Source: an uncultured Pelagibacteraceae bacterium (GTDB lineage Bacteria > Pseudomonadota > Alphaproteobacteria > Pelagibacterales > Pelagibacteraceae). Taken from it: DNA of 48,484 nucleotides. The stretch spans positions 1 to 48,484 of the forward strand of contig CACJEG010000007.1 of the NCBI GenBank assembly GCA_902592375.1, in the 5' to 3' direction. The translations under genes and the position numbers were made by a program. The notes below the pieces were generated by a model that was not told the DNA's origin, searched no databases, and was given only the letters and a program-made list of their open reading frames with translations. This document shows positions 41,124 to 48,484 of the stretch, piece after piece; position 1 is the stretch's first letter; each line of letters opens with the position of its first letter.

Positions 41124-42116
41124 ATGAAAATGTTGAGAGATAGTTTTGGTAGGTCTTTTCCTTATATAAGACTTTCGATTACCGATGTATGTAATTTTAA
41201 GTGCGGGTATTGTCTACCTAATGGCTATCAAATTGATAAGAGCGATAATAGAAAATTTCTTCACTTAGAAGAAATTAGACGTCTAGCGAAAGTTTTTTCA
41301 AAATTAGGTGTATGCAAAATTAGACTTACTGGAGGTGAACCAACGGTTAGAAAAGATTTTTTTGATATAATCAAGATCTTAAAAAATGAAGCTGAAATAA
41401 AAAAAGTTGTAATTACCACAAACGGTTATCATTTAGATGAAAAAGCAAAAATGTTAGTAGATAGTGGCTTAAACGGTATTAATATTAGCATTGATAGTCT
41501 AGATAGAAATACATTCAAAAATGTTACAGGTCATGATCGATTACCAGAGATTTTAAAAGGAATTAAAATCCTGCAAGATTTAAATTTTGAAAATATTAAA
41601 ATTAATGCAGTTCTTTTAAATGGAATAAATGCATCAGAAAAAGATTTTGAGTCTTGGGGAGAATTTCTAAAAAAGAACAAAGTGGATTTTCGATATATAG
41701 AACTAATGCAAACAGGTGATAACCTAGATTATTTTAAAAAATATCATGTATCTTCAAAAATTTTTAAAGAATACTTAAATAAAAATAATTGGATTTATCA
41801 AACCTTAGGTAAAGATGCTGGGCCGTCACTAAATTATATCAATCCGGAATACAAAGGGAAATTTGGAATTATAGCGCCCTACTCTAAAGATTTTTGTAGA
41901 AGCTGTAATAGATTAAGAATTACATCAAGAGGAGATCTTAGATTATGCCTATTTGGAAATACTGGAATAAGTATAAGACATTTATTACAAAAAGATGATC
42001 AAATTGAAGAATTACAAGATCTTATAATGGGTCAAATGAAATTTAAAAAAGAATCTCACCATTTGGAACTAGGCGAAACTGGTTTAACTAAAAATTTATC
42101 TACCACGGGTGGCTAA
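41124..42116 (+). CDS. moaA: GTP 3',8-cyclase MoaA
   Basis: Radical-SAM enzyme for the first step of molybdenum cofactor synthesis. 330 residues. The SAM cluster CNFKCGYC holds Cys23, Cys27 and Cys30. The second cluster is FCRSCNRLR...LRLC (Cys258, Cys261 and Cys275). TGGEPTVRKD is the SAM-binding motif, and the C-terminal Gly-Gly (STTGG) is the conserved tail that enters the active site. ATG at 41124 or 41130 could serve as start. It is coupled by TAATG to moaC. Confidence 0.96.
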   Translation: MKMLRDSFGRSFPYIRLSITDVCNFKCGYCLPNGYQIDKSDNRKFLHLEEIRRLAKVFSKLGVCKIRLTGGEPTVRKDFFDIIKILKNEAEIKKVVITTNGYHLDEKAKMLVDSGLNGINISIDSLDRNTFKNVTGHDRLPEILKGIKILQDLNFENIKINAVLLNGINASEKDFESWGEFLKKNKVDFRYIELMQTGDNLDYFKKYHVSSKIFKEYLNKNNWIYQTLGKDAGPSLNYINPEYKGKFGIIAPYSKDFCRSCNRLRITSRGDLRLCLFGNTGISIRHLLQKDDQIEELQDLIMGQMKFKKESHHLELGETGLTKNLSTTGG

Positions 42117-42661
42117 TGTCAAAATTAAAAATTATAAATCAAGAAGAACTTAAAGATTGGGCGAAAGAAATATTTCAAAAAAACTCTTTCAATATGATTG
42201 ATGTTTCTTCAAAAAAAGAAACTTTTAGAAGAGCACTTGCGTCAGGTAAAATTTATGTTGGAAAAGAGGTTTTTGATCTAATTAAAAATAAAAAGATGCC
42301 TAAAGGAGATCCTATTACTTTAGCTGAGGTATCAGCTGTGTTGGGTGTAAAAAAAACAAGTGAACTAATTCCTCTTTGTCACCCACTTCCAATTGACCAT
42401 ACGGCTACTAAAATAATTATGAATGAATTAGACAGTTCATTAGAAGTGTTTTGCGTAGTTTCTGCAGTAGCAAAAACAGGTGTTGAAATGGAAGCTATAA
42501 TGGGTGTTAACTCTGCCTTAATCACAATTTATGATTTAAGCAAAATAGTAAATCCACATCTTAAAATTGATAACGTAAAATTATTAATTAAAGAAGGTGG
42601 AAAAAGTGGATTATGGAAAAACCCTGATGGTCTCCCAGATTTTTTGAAAAATATTCTTTAA
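42116..42661 (+). CDS. moaC: cyclic pyranopterin monophosphate synthase MoaC
   Basis: Converts the MoaA product to cPMP. 181 residues. NMIDVSSKKETFRRALASG (26-44), TSELIPLCHPLPIDH and MEAIMGVNSALITIYDLSK are near-invariant MoaC motifs. It carries a slightly longer N-terminus and a C-terminal extension (GLWKNPDGLPDFL). TAATG junctions on both sides couple it with moaA and moaD. Confidence 0.96.
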   Translation: MSKLKIINQEELKDWAKEIFQKNSFNMIDVSSKKETFRRALASGKIYVGKEVFDLIKNKKMPKGDPITLAEVSAVLGVKKTSELIPLCHPLPIDHTATKIIMNELDSSLEVFCVVSAVAKTGVEMEAIMGVNSALITIYDLSKIVNPHLKIDNVKLLIKEGGKSGLWKNPDGLPDFLKNIL

Positions 42662-42930
42662 TGAAAATATCAGTTGAACTATTTGGCGCAGCTAGAGAAT
42701 TTAGTACTAAATCCCATTTAGACTTTGAATTAATTGAAAATTCCTCAATAAAAGATCTTAGAAACCAAATGATAGAGTTTATTGATATGGAATTTAAAGG
42801 AAATGAAACTTTTAAAAAAATTATTAAATCATCAGCTTTTTGTTCGTCTGATGATAAAATTGTCTCAGACAATTATAAAATAGTTAAAAAACAAAACTTT
42901 AGCATTATACCTCCTATAGGAGGCGGTTAA
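42661..42930 (+). CDS. moaD: molybdopterin synthase sulfur carrier MoaD
   Basis: 89 residues of the ubiquitin-like fold. KISVELFGAAREFS at the N-terminus and the C-terminal PPIGGG, whose final Gly is thiocarboxylated, identify it. It transfers sulfur to cPMP in complex with MoaE, encoded next with a TAATG overlap. Confidence 0.95.
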   Translation: MKISVELFGAAREFSTKSHLDFELIENSSIKDLRNQMIEFIDMEFKGNETFKKIIKSSAFCSSDDKIVSDNYKIVKKQNFSIIPPIGGG

Positions 42931-43391
42931 TGCTACATACTAAAATTATTGATGCTTCAAAAAAAGAGAAGATAGAAATTTCAAAAGCAGAAAATTTTTT
43001 AAATCAATCGAAATTTGGCGCTGTAATATATTTTGTTGGAACTGTTCGAGATTTAAATGAAAACAAAACAGTTACTGGTATTACCTATGATGCCAAAGAA
43101 AGTATGGTTATAAAAAGTTTTGAAGAAATTTATGAAGAAGCTGATAACAAGCTAAATATTAAAGAAAAAGCAGTATTTATTGAGCATGTTAAAGGATATG
43201 TGGGTTTAAAAGAAAAAAGCATCATTATTGGTGTAGCTTGCAAACATAGAGATCAAGCTTTTGTATTATCTAGATATATAATTGAAGAAATTAAAAAAAG
43301 ATCTCCTATTTGGAAAAAAGAGCATTATGAAAATGAGGACAGTGAGTGGTTACAAGGAATATCTCTAAATAATTATAATGATAAAATTTAA
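42930..43391 (+). CDS. moaE: molybdopterin synthase catalytic subunit MoaE
   Basis: 153 residues. GAVIYFVGTVRDLNENKTV (30-48) is the typical N-terminal motif; SRYIIEEIKKRSPIWKKEHY holds the catalytic Lys residues. It forms the MPT synthase with MoaD. Its 3' end overlaps the msrP start by 14 bp, so cofactor synthesis and the molybdoenzyme share one transcript. Confidence 0.95.
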   Translation: MLHTKIIDASKKEKIEISKAENFLNQSKFGAVIYFVGTVRDLNENKTVTGITYDAKESMVIKSFEEIYEEADNKLNIKEKAVFIEHVKGYVGLKEKSIIIGVACKHRDQAFVLSRYIIEEIKKRSPIWKKEHYENEDSEWLQGISLNNYNDKI

Positions 43392-44283
43392 AAATTCAGA
43401 AATTACACCAGAGAACATTTATAAAAAAAGAAGATCTTTCATTAAATCTATAGGTCTTAGTGCAAGTACATTAGCAATGTCCGCTATACCCTTTGTAAAT
43501 AAATCTTTAGCAAGTGAGAGAGATAAATTAACAAGTTATAAAGACATAACGACTTATAATAATTATTATGAGTTTGGAACATCAAAGAGTGATCCTTATA
43601 GAAATTCTCAAATATTTAAAACAACTCCTTGGGATATAACTATTGAAGGTGAAGTTGAAAAACCAATAAAATTATCTATGGAAGAAATCTCAGAAATGTT
43701 TATTTCTGAGGAAAGAATATATCGATTAAGATGTGTTGAGGGTTGGTCAATGGTTATTCCATGGATGGGTTTTTCTTTAAGTAAATTACTATCAAAAGTA
43801 AATCCAACTAACAAAGCAAAATTTGTTGAATTTGAAAGTGTGTATGACCCTGCACAAATGAAAGGTCAAAGATACCCTGTTTTAAACTGGCCTTACAATG
43901 AAGGTTTAAGAATTGATGAAGCAATGCATCCTTTGACAACAGTTGTGACAGGTTTATATGGTAAGAAACTGCCTAATCAAAACGGAGCACCACTAAGAAT
44001 TTTTATTCCATGGAAATATGGTTTTAAAAGTGCAAAAGCTATTGTTAAAATTAAATTTGTAGAAAACATGCCTACCTCATCATGGATGTGGGCTTCACCT
44101 AGAGAATATGGATTTTACTCAAATGTTAATCCTAATGTTGATCACCCGAGATGGTCACAAGCAACTGAAAGAATAATAGGCGAAGGTGTTTGGGCACCTA
44201 GAGTAAAGACCTTAATGTTTAATGGTTATGGAGACGAAGTTGCAAGTCTCTATAGCGGTATGGATTTAAATAAAAATTTCTAA
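43378..44283 (+). CDS. msrP: periplasmic methionine sulfoxide reductase, molybdoenzyme subunit MsrP (YedY)
   Basis: Reduces methionine sulfoxide in periplasmic proteins, with a molybdopterin cofactor. 301 residues. The twin-arginine motif RRSFIK (18-23) predicts folded export by Tat. LRCVEGWSMVIPW carries the molybdenum-binding Cys119, and KYGFKSAK and WPYNEGL...DEAMHPL are family hallmarks. It lies between moaE and msrQ. Confidence 0.95.
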   Translation: MIKFKNSEITPENIYKKRRSFIKSIGLSASTLAMSAIPFVNKSLASERDKLTSYKDITTYNNYYEFGTSKSDPYRNSQIFKTTPWDITIEGEVEKPIKLSMEEISEMFISEERIYRLRCVEGWSMVIPWMGFSLSKLLSKVNPTNKAKFVEFESVYDPAQMKGQRYPVLNWPYNEGLRIDEAMHPLTTVVTGLYGKKLPNQNGAPLRIFIPWKYGFKSAKAIVKIKFVENMPTSSWMWASPREYGFYSNVNPNVDHPRWSQATERIIGEGVWAPRVKTLMFNGYGDEVASLYSGMDLNKNF

Positions 44284-44289
44284 ATTAAA

Positions 44290-44871
44290 TTGAGTAAATA
44301 TTCTAAAACTCTAGTTTTTTTTCTCTCTCTTTGGCCAATTTATGTAATTTCTTATCAAATAATTTTTAATCAATTAGGTCCAGAGCCTGTTGATAGAATC
44401 ATAAATCACTTTGGAGAATGGACTTTGATTTTTATTCTTTTAACTCTTTCAATGACACCACTGAAAAAAATCACAAAGTCAGTAGAGTGGATCAAGTTTA
44501 GAAGAATGCTTGGTTTGTTCACGTTTTTTTATGCATCTATTCATATGTTAAGTTATGTTGGTCTTGATTACAGATTTGATTTTGAGCCACTTATAAATGA
44601 TGTCTTAAAAAAGAAGTTTATCTTTATAGGATTTTCAGCTTGGCTGTTATTAATTCCACTTGCTGTAACGTCATCTGAGAAAATGGTTAGACTGTTAAAA
44701 CAAAATTGGAAAAAAATTCATAGATTAATTTATATAATTGGGATTTTTGGCGTACTTCATTATATTTGGTTGTCAAAAACAATATTTTTCAAACCACTTA
44801 TATTTTTAATTATTTTAGTAATTCTTTTACTTTTTAGAATTAAAATTACTAGATCAGCTTCTAAAATCTGA
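44290..44871 (+). CDS. msrQ: MsrPQ haem membrane subunit MsrQ (YedZ)
   Basis: Membrane b-haem protein that passes electrons to MsrP. 193 residues, six hydrophobic segments, and candidate haem ligands His85 (ASIHML), His144 (KKIHRL) and His157 (GVLHYIW). TTG 44290 is the likely start, 6 bp after msrP; no ATG occurs before the first membrane segment. Its 3' end overlaps the convergent mocA-like gene by 18 bp. Confidence 0.92.
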   Translation: MSKYSKTLVFFLSLWPIYVISYQIIFNQLGPEPVDRIINHFGEWTLIFILLTLSMTPLKKITKSVEWIKFRRMLGLFTFFYASIHMLSYVGLDYRFDFEPLINDVLKKKFIFIGFSAWLLLIPLAVTSSEKMVRLLKQNWKKIHRLIYIIGIFGVLHYIWLSKTIFFKPLIFLIILVILLLFRIKITRSASKI

Positions 44872-45429
44872 GGCTTTATCAAAATCTTTAAAAGATTTAA
44901 TACTCATAGTTTTAATGAAATTTGTTCTATTTTTGAGCCTTTTAACCATAAATTTTGCTCCAAACTGACCTGTAATATTTTTAAATTTTTTTATTAGAGA
45001 ACTGTCAAAACCAATAGGATTACCTACTCTATTTTTATATTTTAATGCATGTATTAAAAATTTTTTAGAATTTATAGATCTACAAATTTTATTTATATCT
45101 GATTGTTTAACAAATGGCATATCCGACTGAGCTACAATAAACCCCTTATCATTTTTAGATATTTTTTTTAATCCTGTTTTTATAGAAGAGGCCATCCCTT
45201 GTTTGTAATTTTTATTGAAGATAAAAATAATTTTTTTATTTTTTTTTATAATTTTTTTTAATTCTTTGTGTTGATGGCCAAGAACTATGATGATTTTATT
45301 TACTTTACTTTTTTTTAATACATTTAATGAATAATTTATTAACGGTTTATTTTTATATAGCTTAATCAGTTTATTTTCAGATTTCATTCTTTTTGATTGG
45401 CCAGCTGCAAGTAATATTGCTTTAATCAC
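44854..45429 (-). CDS. MobA-like NTP transferase, probable molybdenum cofactor cytidylyltransferase MocA
   Basis: 191 residues. LLAAGQSKRMKSENKL (5-20) is the nucleotide-binding motif, AQSDMPFV (near 97) holds the metal Asp, and QGMASSIKTGL and RVGNPIGFD are MocA-like. MocA makes the cytosine-dinucleotide cofactor needed by CO-dehydrogenase/xanthine-oxidase-family enzymes. It starts with GTG, in a GTGA overlap with the XdhC-like gene. Very Lys/Ile-rich. The setting beside coxL and coxM supports this role. Confidence 0.85.
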   Translation of the reverse strand: MIKAILLAAGQSKRMKSENKLIKLYKNKPLINYSLNVLKKSKVNKIIIVLGHQHKELKKIIKKNKKIIFIFNKNYKQGMASSIKTGLKKISKNDKGFIVAQSDMPFVKQSDINKICRSINSKKFLIHALKYKNRVGNPIGFDSSLIKKFKNITGQFGAKFMVKRLKNRTNFIKTMSIKSFKDFDKASDFRS

Positions 45430-46106
45430 TTTTTATAAGTTTCTGATACTAATTGAGCTATAATAGATAAAGCAATTTCTGGAGCAGATTTACCACCAAG
45501 CTTAATTCCAATTGGTCCGTGAATTGAATTAATTTCATCATTAGTAAATCCAGCTTCGGCTAATCTTTGACATCTGTTTTCATGAGTTTTTTTACTACCG
45601 AGTGCTCCAATATAATAAAATTTATTTTTTAATGCGTATTGCAAAGCAGGATCATCTATTTTTGGATCATGTGTTAAAGCTATTAAGGCTGTACTTGAAT
45701 TTGTTTCAATTTCTTCAAAAGCTTCTTTTGGCCATTTGTTAATAACTTTAATTTCAGGAAATCTTTGCTCAGATGCAAAATATCCTCTTGGATCTATAAT
45801 ACTAATTTCAAAATTTAAACTTTTTGCAAAATCAACTAAATATTGTGCAATATGCACAGCCCCAACAATAATTACTTTTATTGGTTTTATATACGTTTCA
45901 ACAAATATCTCTGAATTTTCTATAACACCGTTTTTTTTTGATTTAAAAAAATTTTCTATTTCATCAGCATATTTTGAAAATTCTCCTTTTGGAGAAGTGC
46001 CAGGTAAATAAATTTCACTATCACCATTTTCTAAATTTGTAAGAATTGCAAACTCAGTTTTTGATGATTTTTTTTTTAATATTTCTTCAAGTGTTTTAAT
46101 TTTCAT
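45426..46106 (-). CDS. XdhC/CoxF-like maturation protein, C-terminal (Rossmann) half
   Basis: 226 residues. IKVIIVGAVHIAQYLVDFA (73-91), ALTHDPKIDDPALQYAL and YIGALGSKKTHENR are motifs of the XdhC C-terminal domain, followed by GPIGIKLGGKSAPEIALSI. XdhC proteins bind sulfurated cofactor and insert it into molybdenum hydroxylases. The N-terminal half is a separate gene, coupled by TAATG. Confidence 0.9.
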   Translation of the reverse strand: MKIKTLEEILKKKSSKTEFAILTNLENGDSEIYLPGTSPKGEFSKYADEIENFFKSKKNGVIENSEIFVETYIKPIKVIIVGAVHIAQYLVDFAKSLNFEISIIDPRGYFASEQRFPEIKVINKWPKEAFEEIETNSSTALIALTHDPKIDDPALQYALKNKFYYIGALGSKKTHENRCQRLAEAGFTNDEINSIHGPIGIKLGGKSAPEIALSIIAQLVSETYKK

Positions 46107-46435
46107 TAGTGTATCTGCTCAATATATACCGCTATCTCTCCGCCACATGCTAGACCCACTTCCCACGCGCTCTCGTTTGAAACTTTAAATTCTATTTTTT
46201 TACAAGGCTTGTTGTCTTTAATTAACGATAAACACTCACCTACAACTGCAGATTCTACACATCCACCAGAAACTGATCCTGAAAAATCTCCTTTTTCATT
46301 CACAATCATTCTGCTACCAACTTGTCTAGGTGATGATCCCCAGGTCTGAATTACAGTTGCTAAAACTACTTTTTGATTAGCTTTGATCCAATCTTTAGCT
46401 TCGTCTAATATTTTCTCATCAAATGAATTTTTCAT
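46106..46435 (-). CDS. XdhC/CoxI-like maturation protein, N-terminal domain
   Basis: 109 residues comprising the XdhC/CoxI N-terminal domain only: VVLATVIQTWGSSPRQVGSR (23-42), GSVSGGCVESAVV and EVGLACGGEIAVYIE. It ends before the Rossmann domain, which starts in the next frame with a one-base overlap. The split is clean at a domain boundary and both parts carry normal motifs, so it is a true two-gene arrangement, not a frameshift. Confidence 0.9.
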   Translation of the reverse strand: MKNSFDEKILDEAKDWIKANQKVVLATVIQTWGSSPRQVGSRMIVNEKGDFSGSVSGGCVESAVVGECLSLIKDNKPCKKIEFKVSNESAWEVGLACGGEIAVYIEQIH

Positions 46436-46456
46436 CTGATAAAATATAGTTTTTAA

Positions 46457-47242
46457 CTAACAAGCATCAACGGCTTTTTTAGCCTGAGTGACAACTAAAC
46501 TAGCTCTAAATTCTGCAGAAGCATGCATATCAGAGTTCATTTCTGAACTATCTAGATCCATTCCATCTATTGAAGAAGAAGAAAAATTACCTGATAAAGC
46601 TTTCGACATTTCTCTATCATTATAAACACATGATTTTGCACCAGTAACTGCAACGTTTACATCTCCTTTATGTTTAGCCACATATACTCCAACGATTGCA
46701 TATCTAGATGCAGGATTAGGATGTTTTTGATAGCTAGATTTTTCTGGTATTTGAAATTCGATAGCTTCAATTAATTCACCCTTTTTTAAAGCTGTCTCAA
46801 ACATTCCTTTAAAAAATTTTGCCGCTTCAATTTTTCTTTCATTCGTATGTATTGTTGCGTTTAAAGCGATACAGGCTGATGGATAATCTGCTGATGGATC
46901 ATTATTTGCTATTGATCCTCCTATCGTTCCTCTATTTCTAACTTGAGGATCGCCAATTCCTTCAGCCAAACTAGATAATGATGGAATTGCTTTTTTTACA
47001 TCTTTAGAATTTGAAACTTCAACATGTTTAGTTGCAGCTCCTATTATAACTGACTTCCCACTTACTTTTATACCACTTAATTTTTTAATATTTTTTATAT
47101 CAATTAAATCTTTGTAAGTAGCTAATCCTAACTTCATTGAAGGAATAGTAGTCATACCTCCAGCTAAAAAAGCAGAACTAGACGAAGCAAGTTTCGATGC
47201 CTCTTTACTATCTTTTGCTGAGTGATAATTAAAATCTTTCAT
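46457..47242 (-). CDS. coxM: CO dehydrogenase-type FAD-binding medium subunit (CoxM-like)
   Basis: 261 residues, a little short for the family. FAD-binding motifs AGGMTTIPSMKLG (27-39) and RNRGTIGGSIANNDPSADYP (102-121) are conserved. GGAGG-type ribosome site (GGAGG) precedes the ATG. It transfers electrons from the molybdenum subunit, through the small iron-sulfur subunit, to FAD. It follows the coxL stop codon by 7 bp. Confidence 0.92.
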   Translation of the reverse strand: MKDFNYHSAKDSKEASKLASSSSAFLAGGMTTIPSMKLGLATYKDLIDIKNIKKLSGIKVSGKSVIIGAATKHVEVSNSKDVKKAIPSLSSLAEGIGDPQVRNRGTIGGSIANNDPSADYPSACIALNATIHTNERKIEAAKFFKGMFETALKKGELIEAIEFQIPEKSSYQKHPNPASRYAIVGVYVAKHKGDVNVAVTGAKSCVYNDREMSKALSGNFSSSSIDGMDLDSSEMNSDMHASAEFRASLVVTQAKKAVDAC

Positions 47243-47249
47243 AAACCTC

Positions 47250-48484
47250 CTATGCTGCTTTTGCGTTAGATTTTTTTAGATTTTTACAAGCCTTCCACAC
47301 TTTTTCAGCTGTAGCTGGCATAGTAACCTCTTGTCCACCTAAGGCATCAATTACAGCGTTCATCACAGTAGGTGGTGCTGCTATTGCTCCCGCTTCTCCA
47401 CAGCCTTTAACTCCTAAAGGATTTGTGGTTGCATGCGTACAAGTATAACCAATGTTAAATTCAGGAAAATTATCTGCACGTGGCATCGTATAATCCATAT
47501 AAGAACCTGTCATCAACTGACCTGTTTCATCGTACTCTGCATTTTCATACAATGCTTGACCAATACCTTGAGCAAGACCACCATGAACTTGTCCTTCGAC
47601 AACCATTGGATTAATTATTCTTCCAAAATCATCACAAGCTGTATATTTTTCTAACTTCACATGACCTGTTTCTGGATCTATCTCAACTTCAGCAATATGT
47701 GTTCCTGCTGGAAAAGAAAAGTTTGAAGGATCATAAAAAGAAGTTTCTTTTAAACCAGGCTCATCACCCTCTGGCAATGGAGATTTCATTTCATCTCTTA
47801 CACCCGGTAAATAACAAGCAAAAGCTACTTCTCCTATTGTTTTCTTTTTATTTGATTTAGAAACAATAAATTCACCATCTTTAAACTCAACATCTTCTGG
47901 ATTTGCCTCTAACATTTTTGCTGTAACTCTTTTACCTTTTTCAACTATTTTTTTACAAGCATTGACAATAGCAATACCACCAACAGCTAAAGATCTAGAA
48001 CCGTATGTTCCCATACCAAATGTTCCTTTATCTGTATCTCCATGAACAATATCTATATTTTCTATTGGTACACCTAACTCATCAGCTGCTATTTGAGCAA
48101 AAGTTGTTTGGTGACTTTGTCCATGACTATGTGAACCTGTATAAACAGTGACTTGTCCAGTTGGATTAAATCTAACCTCTGCAGATTCCCATAATCCAAC
48201 TCCACATCCTAAAGACATTACAGCAGCTGAAGGAGCAATACCGCATGCCTCAAAATATGAAGTAACACCTATTCCTCTTAGTTTTCCTTTGGCTTCAGAC
48301 TCTTTTCTTCTCGCCTCAAAACCTTTGTAATCTGCCATCTGTTTTGCCTTTTCCATTCCAGCAACATAATCACCGGAATCTACTGTATGAACTAAAGTTT
48401 GTTTAAAAGGAAATGCTGTAGGGAAATTTTTAATTCTAAGTTCAGTTTTATCTATCCCTAATTCCATTGAAGCTTTTTCAACTA
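47250..48484 (-). CDS. coxL: CO dehydrogenase/aldehyde oxidase-type molybdenum large subunit (CoxL-like), N-terminus beyond window
   Basis: About 410 C-terminal residues, with the frame open through the window end (ASMELGIDKTELRIKNFP). GSHSHGQSHQTTFAQIAADEL, HGDTDKGTFGMGTYGSRS and the active-site GVKGCGEAGAIAAPP (catalytic Glu) are clear. The ATG at 48467 is internal. The active-site loop that separates form I (true CO oxidising) from form II is outside the window, so the substrate stays open. Confidence 0.93.
   Translation of the reverse strand, partial: VEKASMELGIDKTELRIKNFPTAFPFKQTLVHTVDSGDYVAGMEKAKQMADYKGFEARRKESEAKGKLRGIGVTSYFEACGIAPSAAVMSLGCGVGLWESAEVRFNPTGQVTVYTGSHSHGQSHQTTFAQIAADELGVPIENIDIVHGDTDKGTFGMGTYGSRSLAVGGIAIVNACKKIVEKGKRVTAKMLEANPEDVEFKDGEFIVSKSNKKKTIGEVAFACYLPGVRDEMKSPLPEGDEPGLKETSFYDPSNFSFPAGTHIAEVEIDPETGHVKLEKYTACDDFGRIINPMVVEGQVHGGLAQGIGQALYENAEYDETGQLMTGSYMDYTMPRADNFPEFNIGYTCTHATTNPLGVKGCGEAGAIAAPPTVMNAVIDALGGQEVTMPATAEKVWKACKNLKKSNAKAA

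Noticed and set aside
1..48484. Search for CRISPR arrays, insertion sequences, prophage genes, tRNA or rRNA
   Set aside because: No direct-repeat array, transposase, integrase, phage structural gene or RNA-gene signature was found.

Overview
The window is very AT-rich (about 30% GC by eye), has almost no intergenic space, many 1-4 bp gene overlaps, no rRNA/tRNA, no transposase, no phage gene and no CRISPR array. Gene content (ABC importers for sugars and polyols, a TctABC importer, inositol enzymes, MsrPQ, CO-dehydrogenase-type genes) and base composition suggest a streamlined marine alphaproteobacterium, of SAR11 (Pelagibacterales) or AEGEAN-169/HIMB59 type. That placement is inference; no marker gene is present. 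No stretch above about 200 bp lacks a gene.

Layout. 1-10282 (minus): a TctABC importer (tctC-tctB-tctA), an SDR, a ROK sugar kinase, then a sugar ABC importer (binding protein, two permeases, ATPase), an aldose-dehydrogenase-like SDR and an aldose 1-epimerase cut by the window start. 10352-11347 (plus): a pdxA2-like gene. 11350-19656 (minus): iolD, a Gfo/Idh/MocA dehydrogenase, a 2-hydroxyacid dehydrogenase, a ribose-type ABC importer (ATPase, permease, binding protein), a FucU/RbsD mutarotase and a ribokinase. 19750-21990 (plus): an aldehyde dehydrogenase and an HpcH/HpaI aldolase. 21987-24221 (minus): a DUF1907 metal-hydrolase-like protein, a MarR-like regulator and a PanB-like protein without the usual metal ligands. 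24310-27139 (plus): a PanE-like reductase and two non-haem iron dioxygenases. 27142-29348 (minus): a TIM-barrel isomerase and a Gfo/Idh dehydrogenase. 29466-37608 (plus): a polyol-type ABC importer with two ATPases and a 63-residue membrane protein, dhaL, dhaK and a 2-hydroxyacid dehydrogenase. 37622-40643: iolE (minus) diverging from iolG and an aldo/keto reductase (plus). 40735-44871 (plus): a GYD-domain protein, then moaA-moaC-moaD-moaE-msrP-msrQ. 44854-48484 (minus): coxL (cut by the window end), coxM, a split XdhC and a MocA-like cytidylyltransferase.

How it fits together. Most of the window is a catabolic archipelago: binding-protein importers bring in sugars, polyols and organic acids, and a dense set of NAD(P)-dependent dehydrogenases, isomerases and aldolases processes them. 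The last 8 kb is a molybdenum island: cofactor synthesis (moaACDE), a molybdoenzyme repairing methionine sulfoxide (msrPQ), and a CO-dehydrogenase-family enzyme with its maturation genes. All four substrate-binding-protein genes share one architecture: a strong ribosome-binding leader in front and an intrinsic-terminator hairpin directly behind, in one case inside the next gene. The least explained part is 19.7-27.1 kb, where a PanB-fold protein without its catalytic metal ligands, a PanE homologue, a DUF1907 protein, a MarR regulator and two dioxygenases share a divergent promoter that carries a palindrome resembling one at 19.68 kb.
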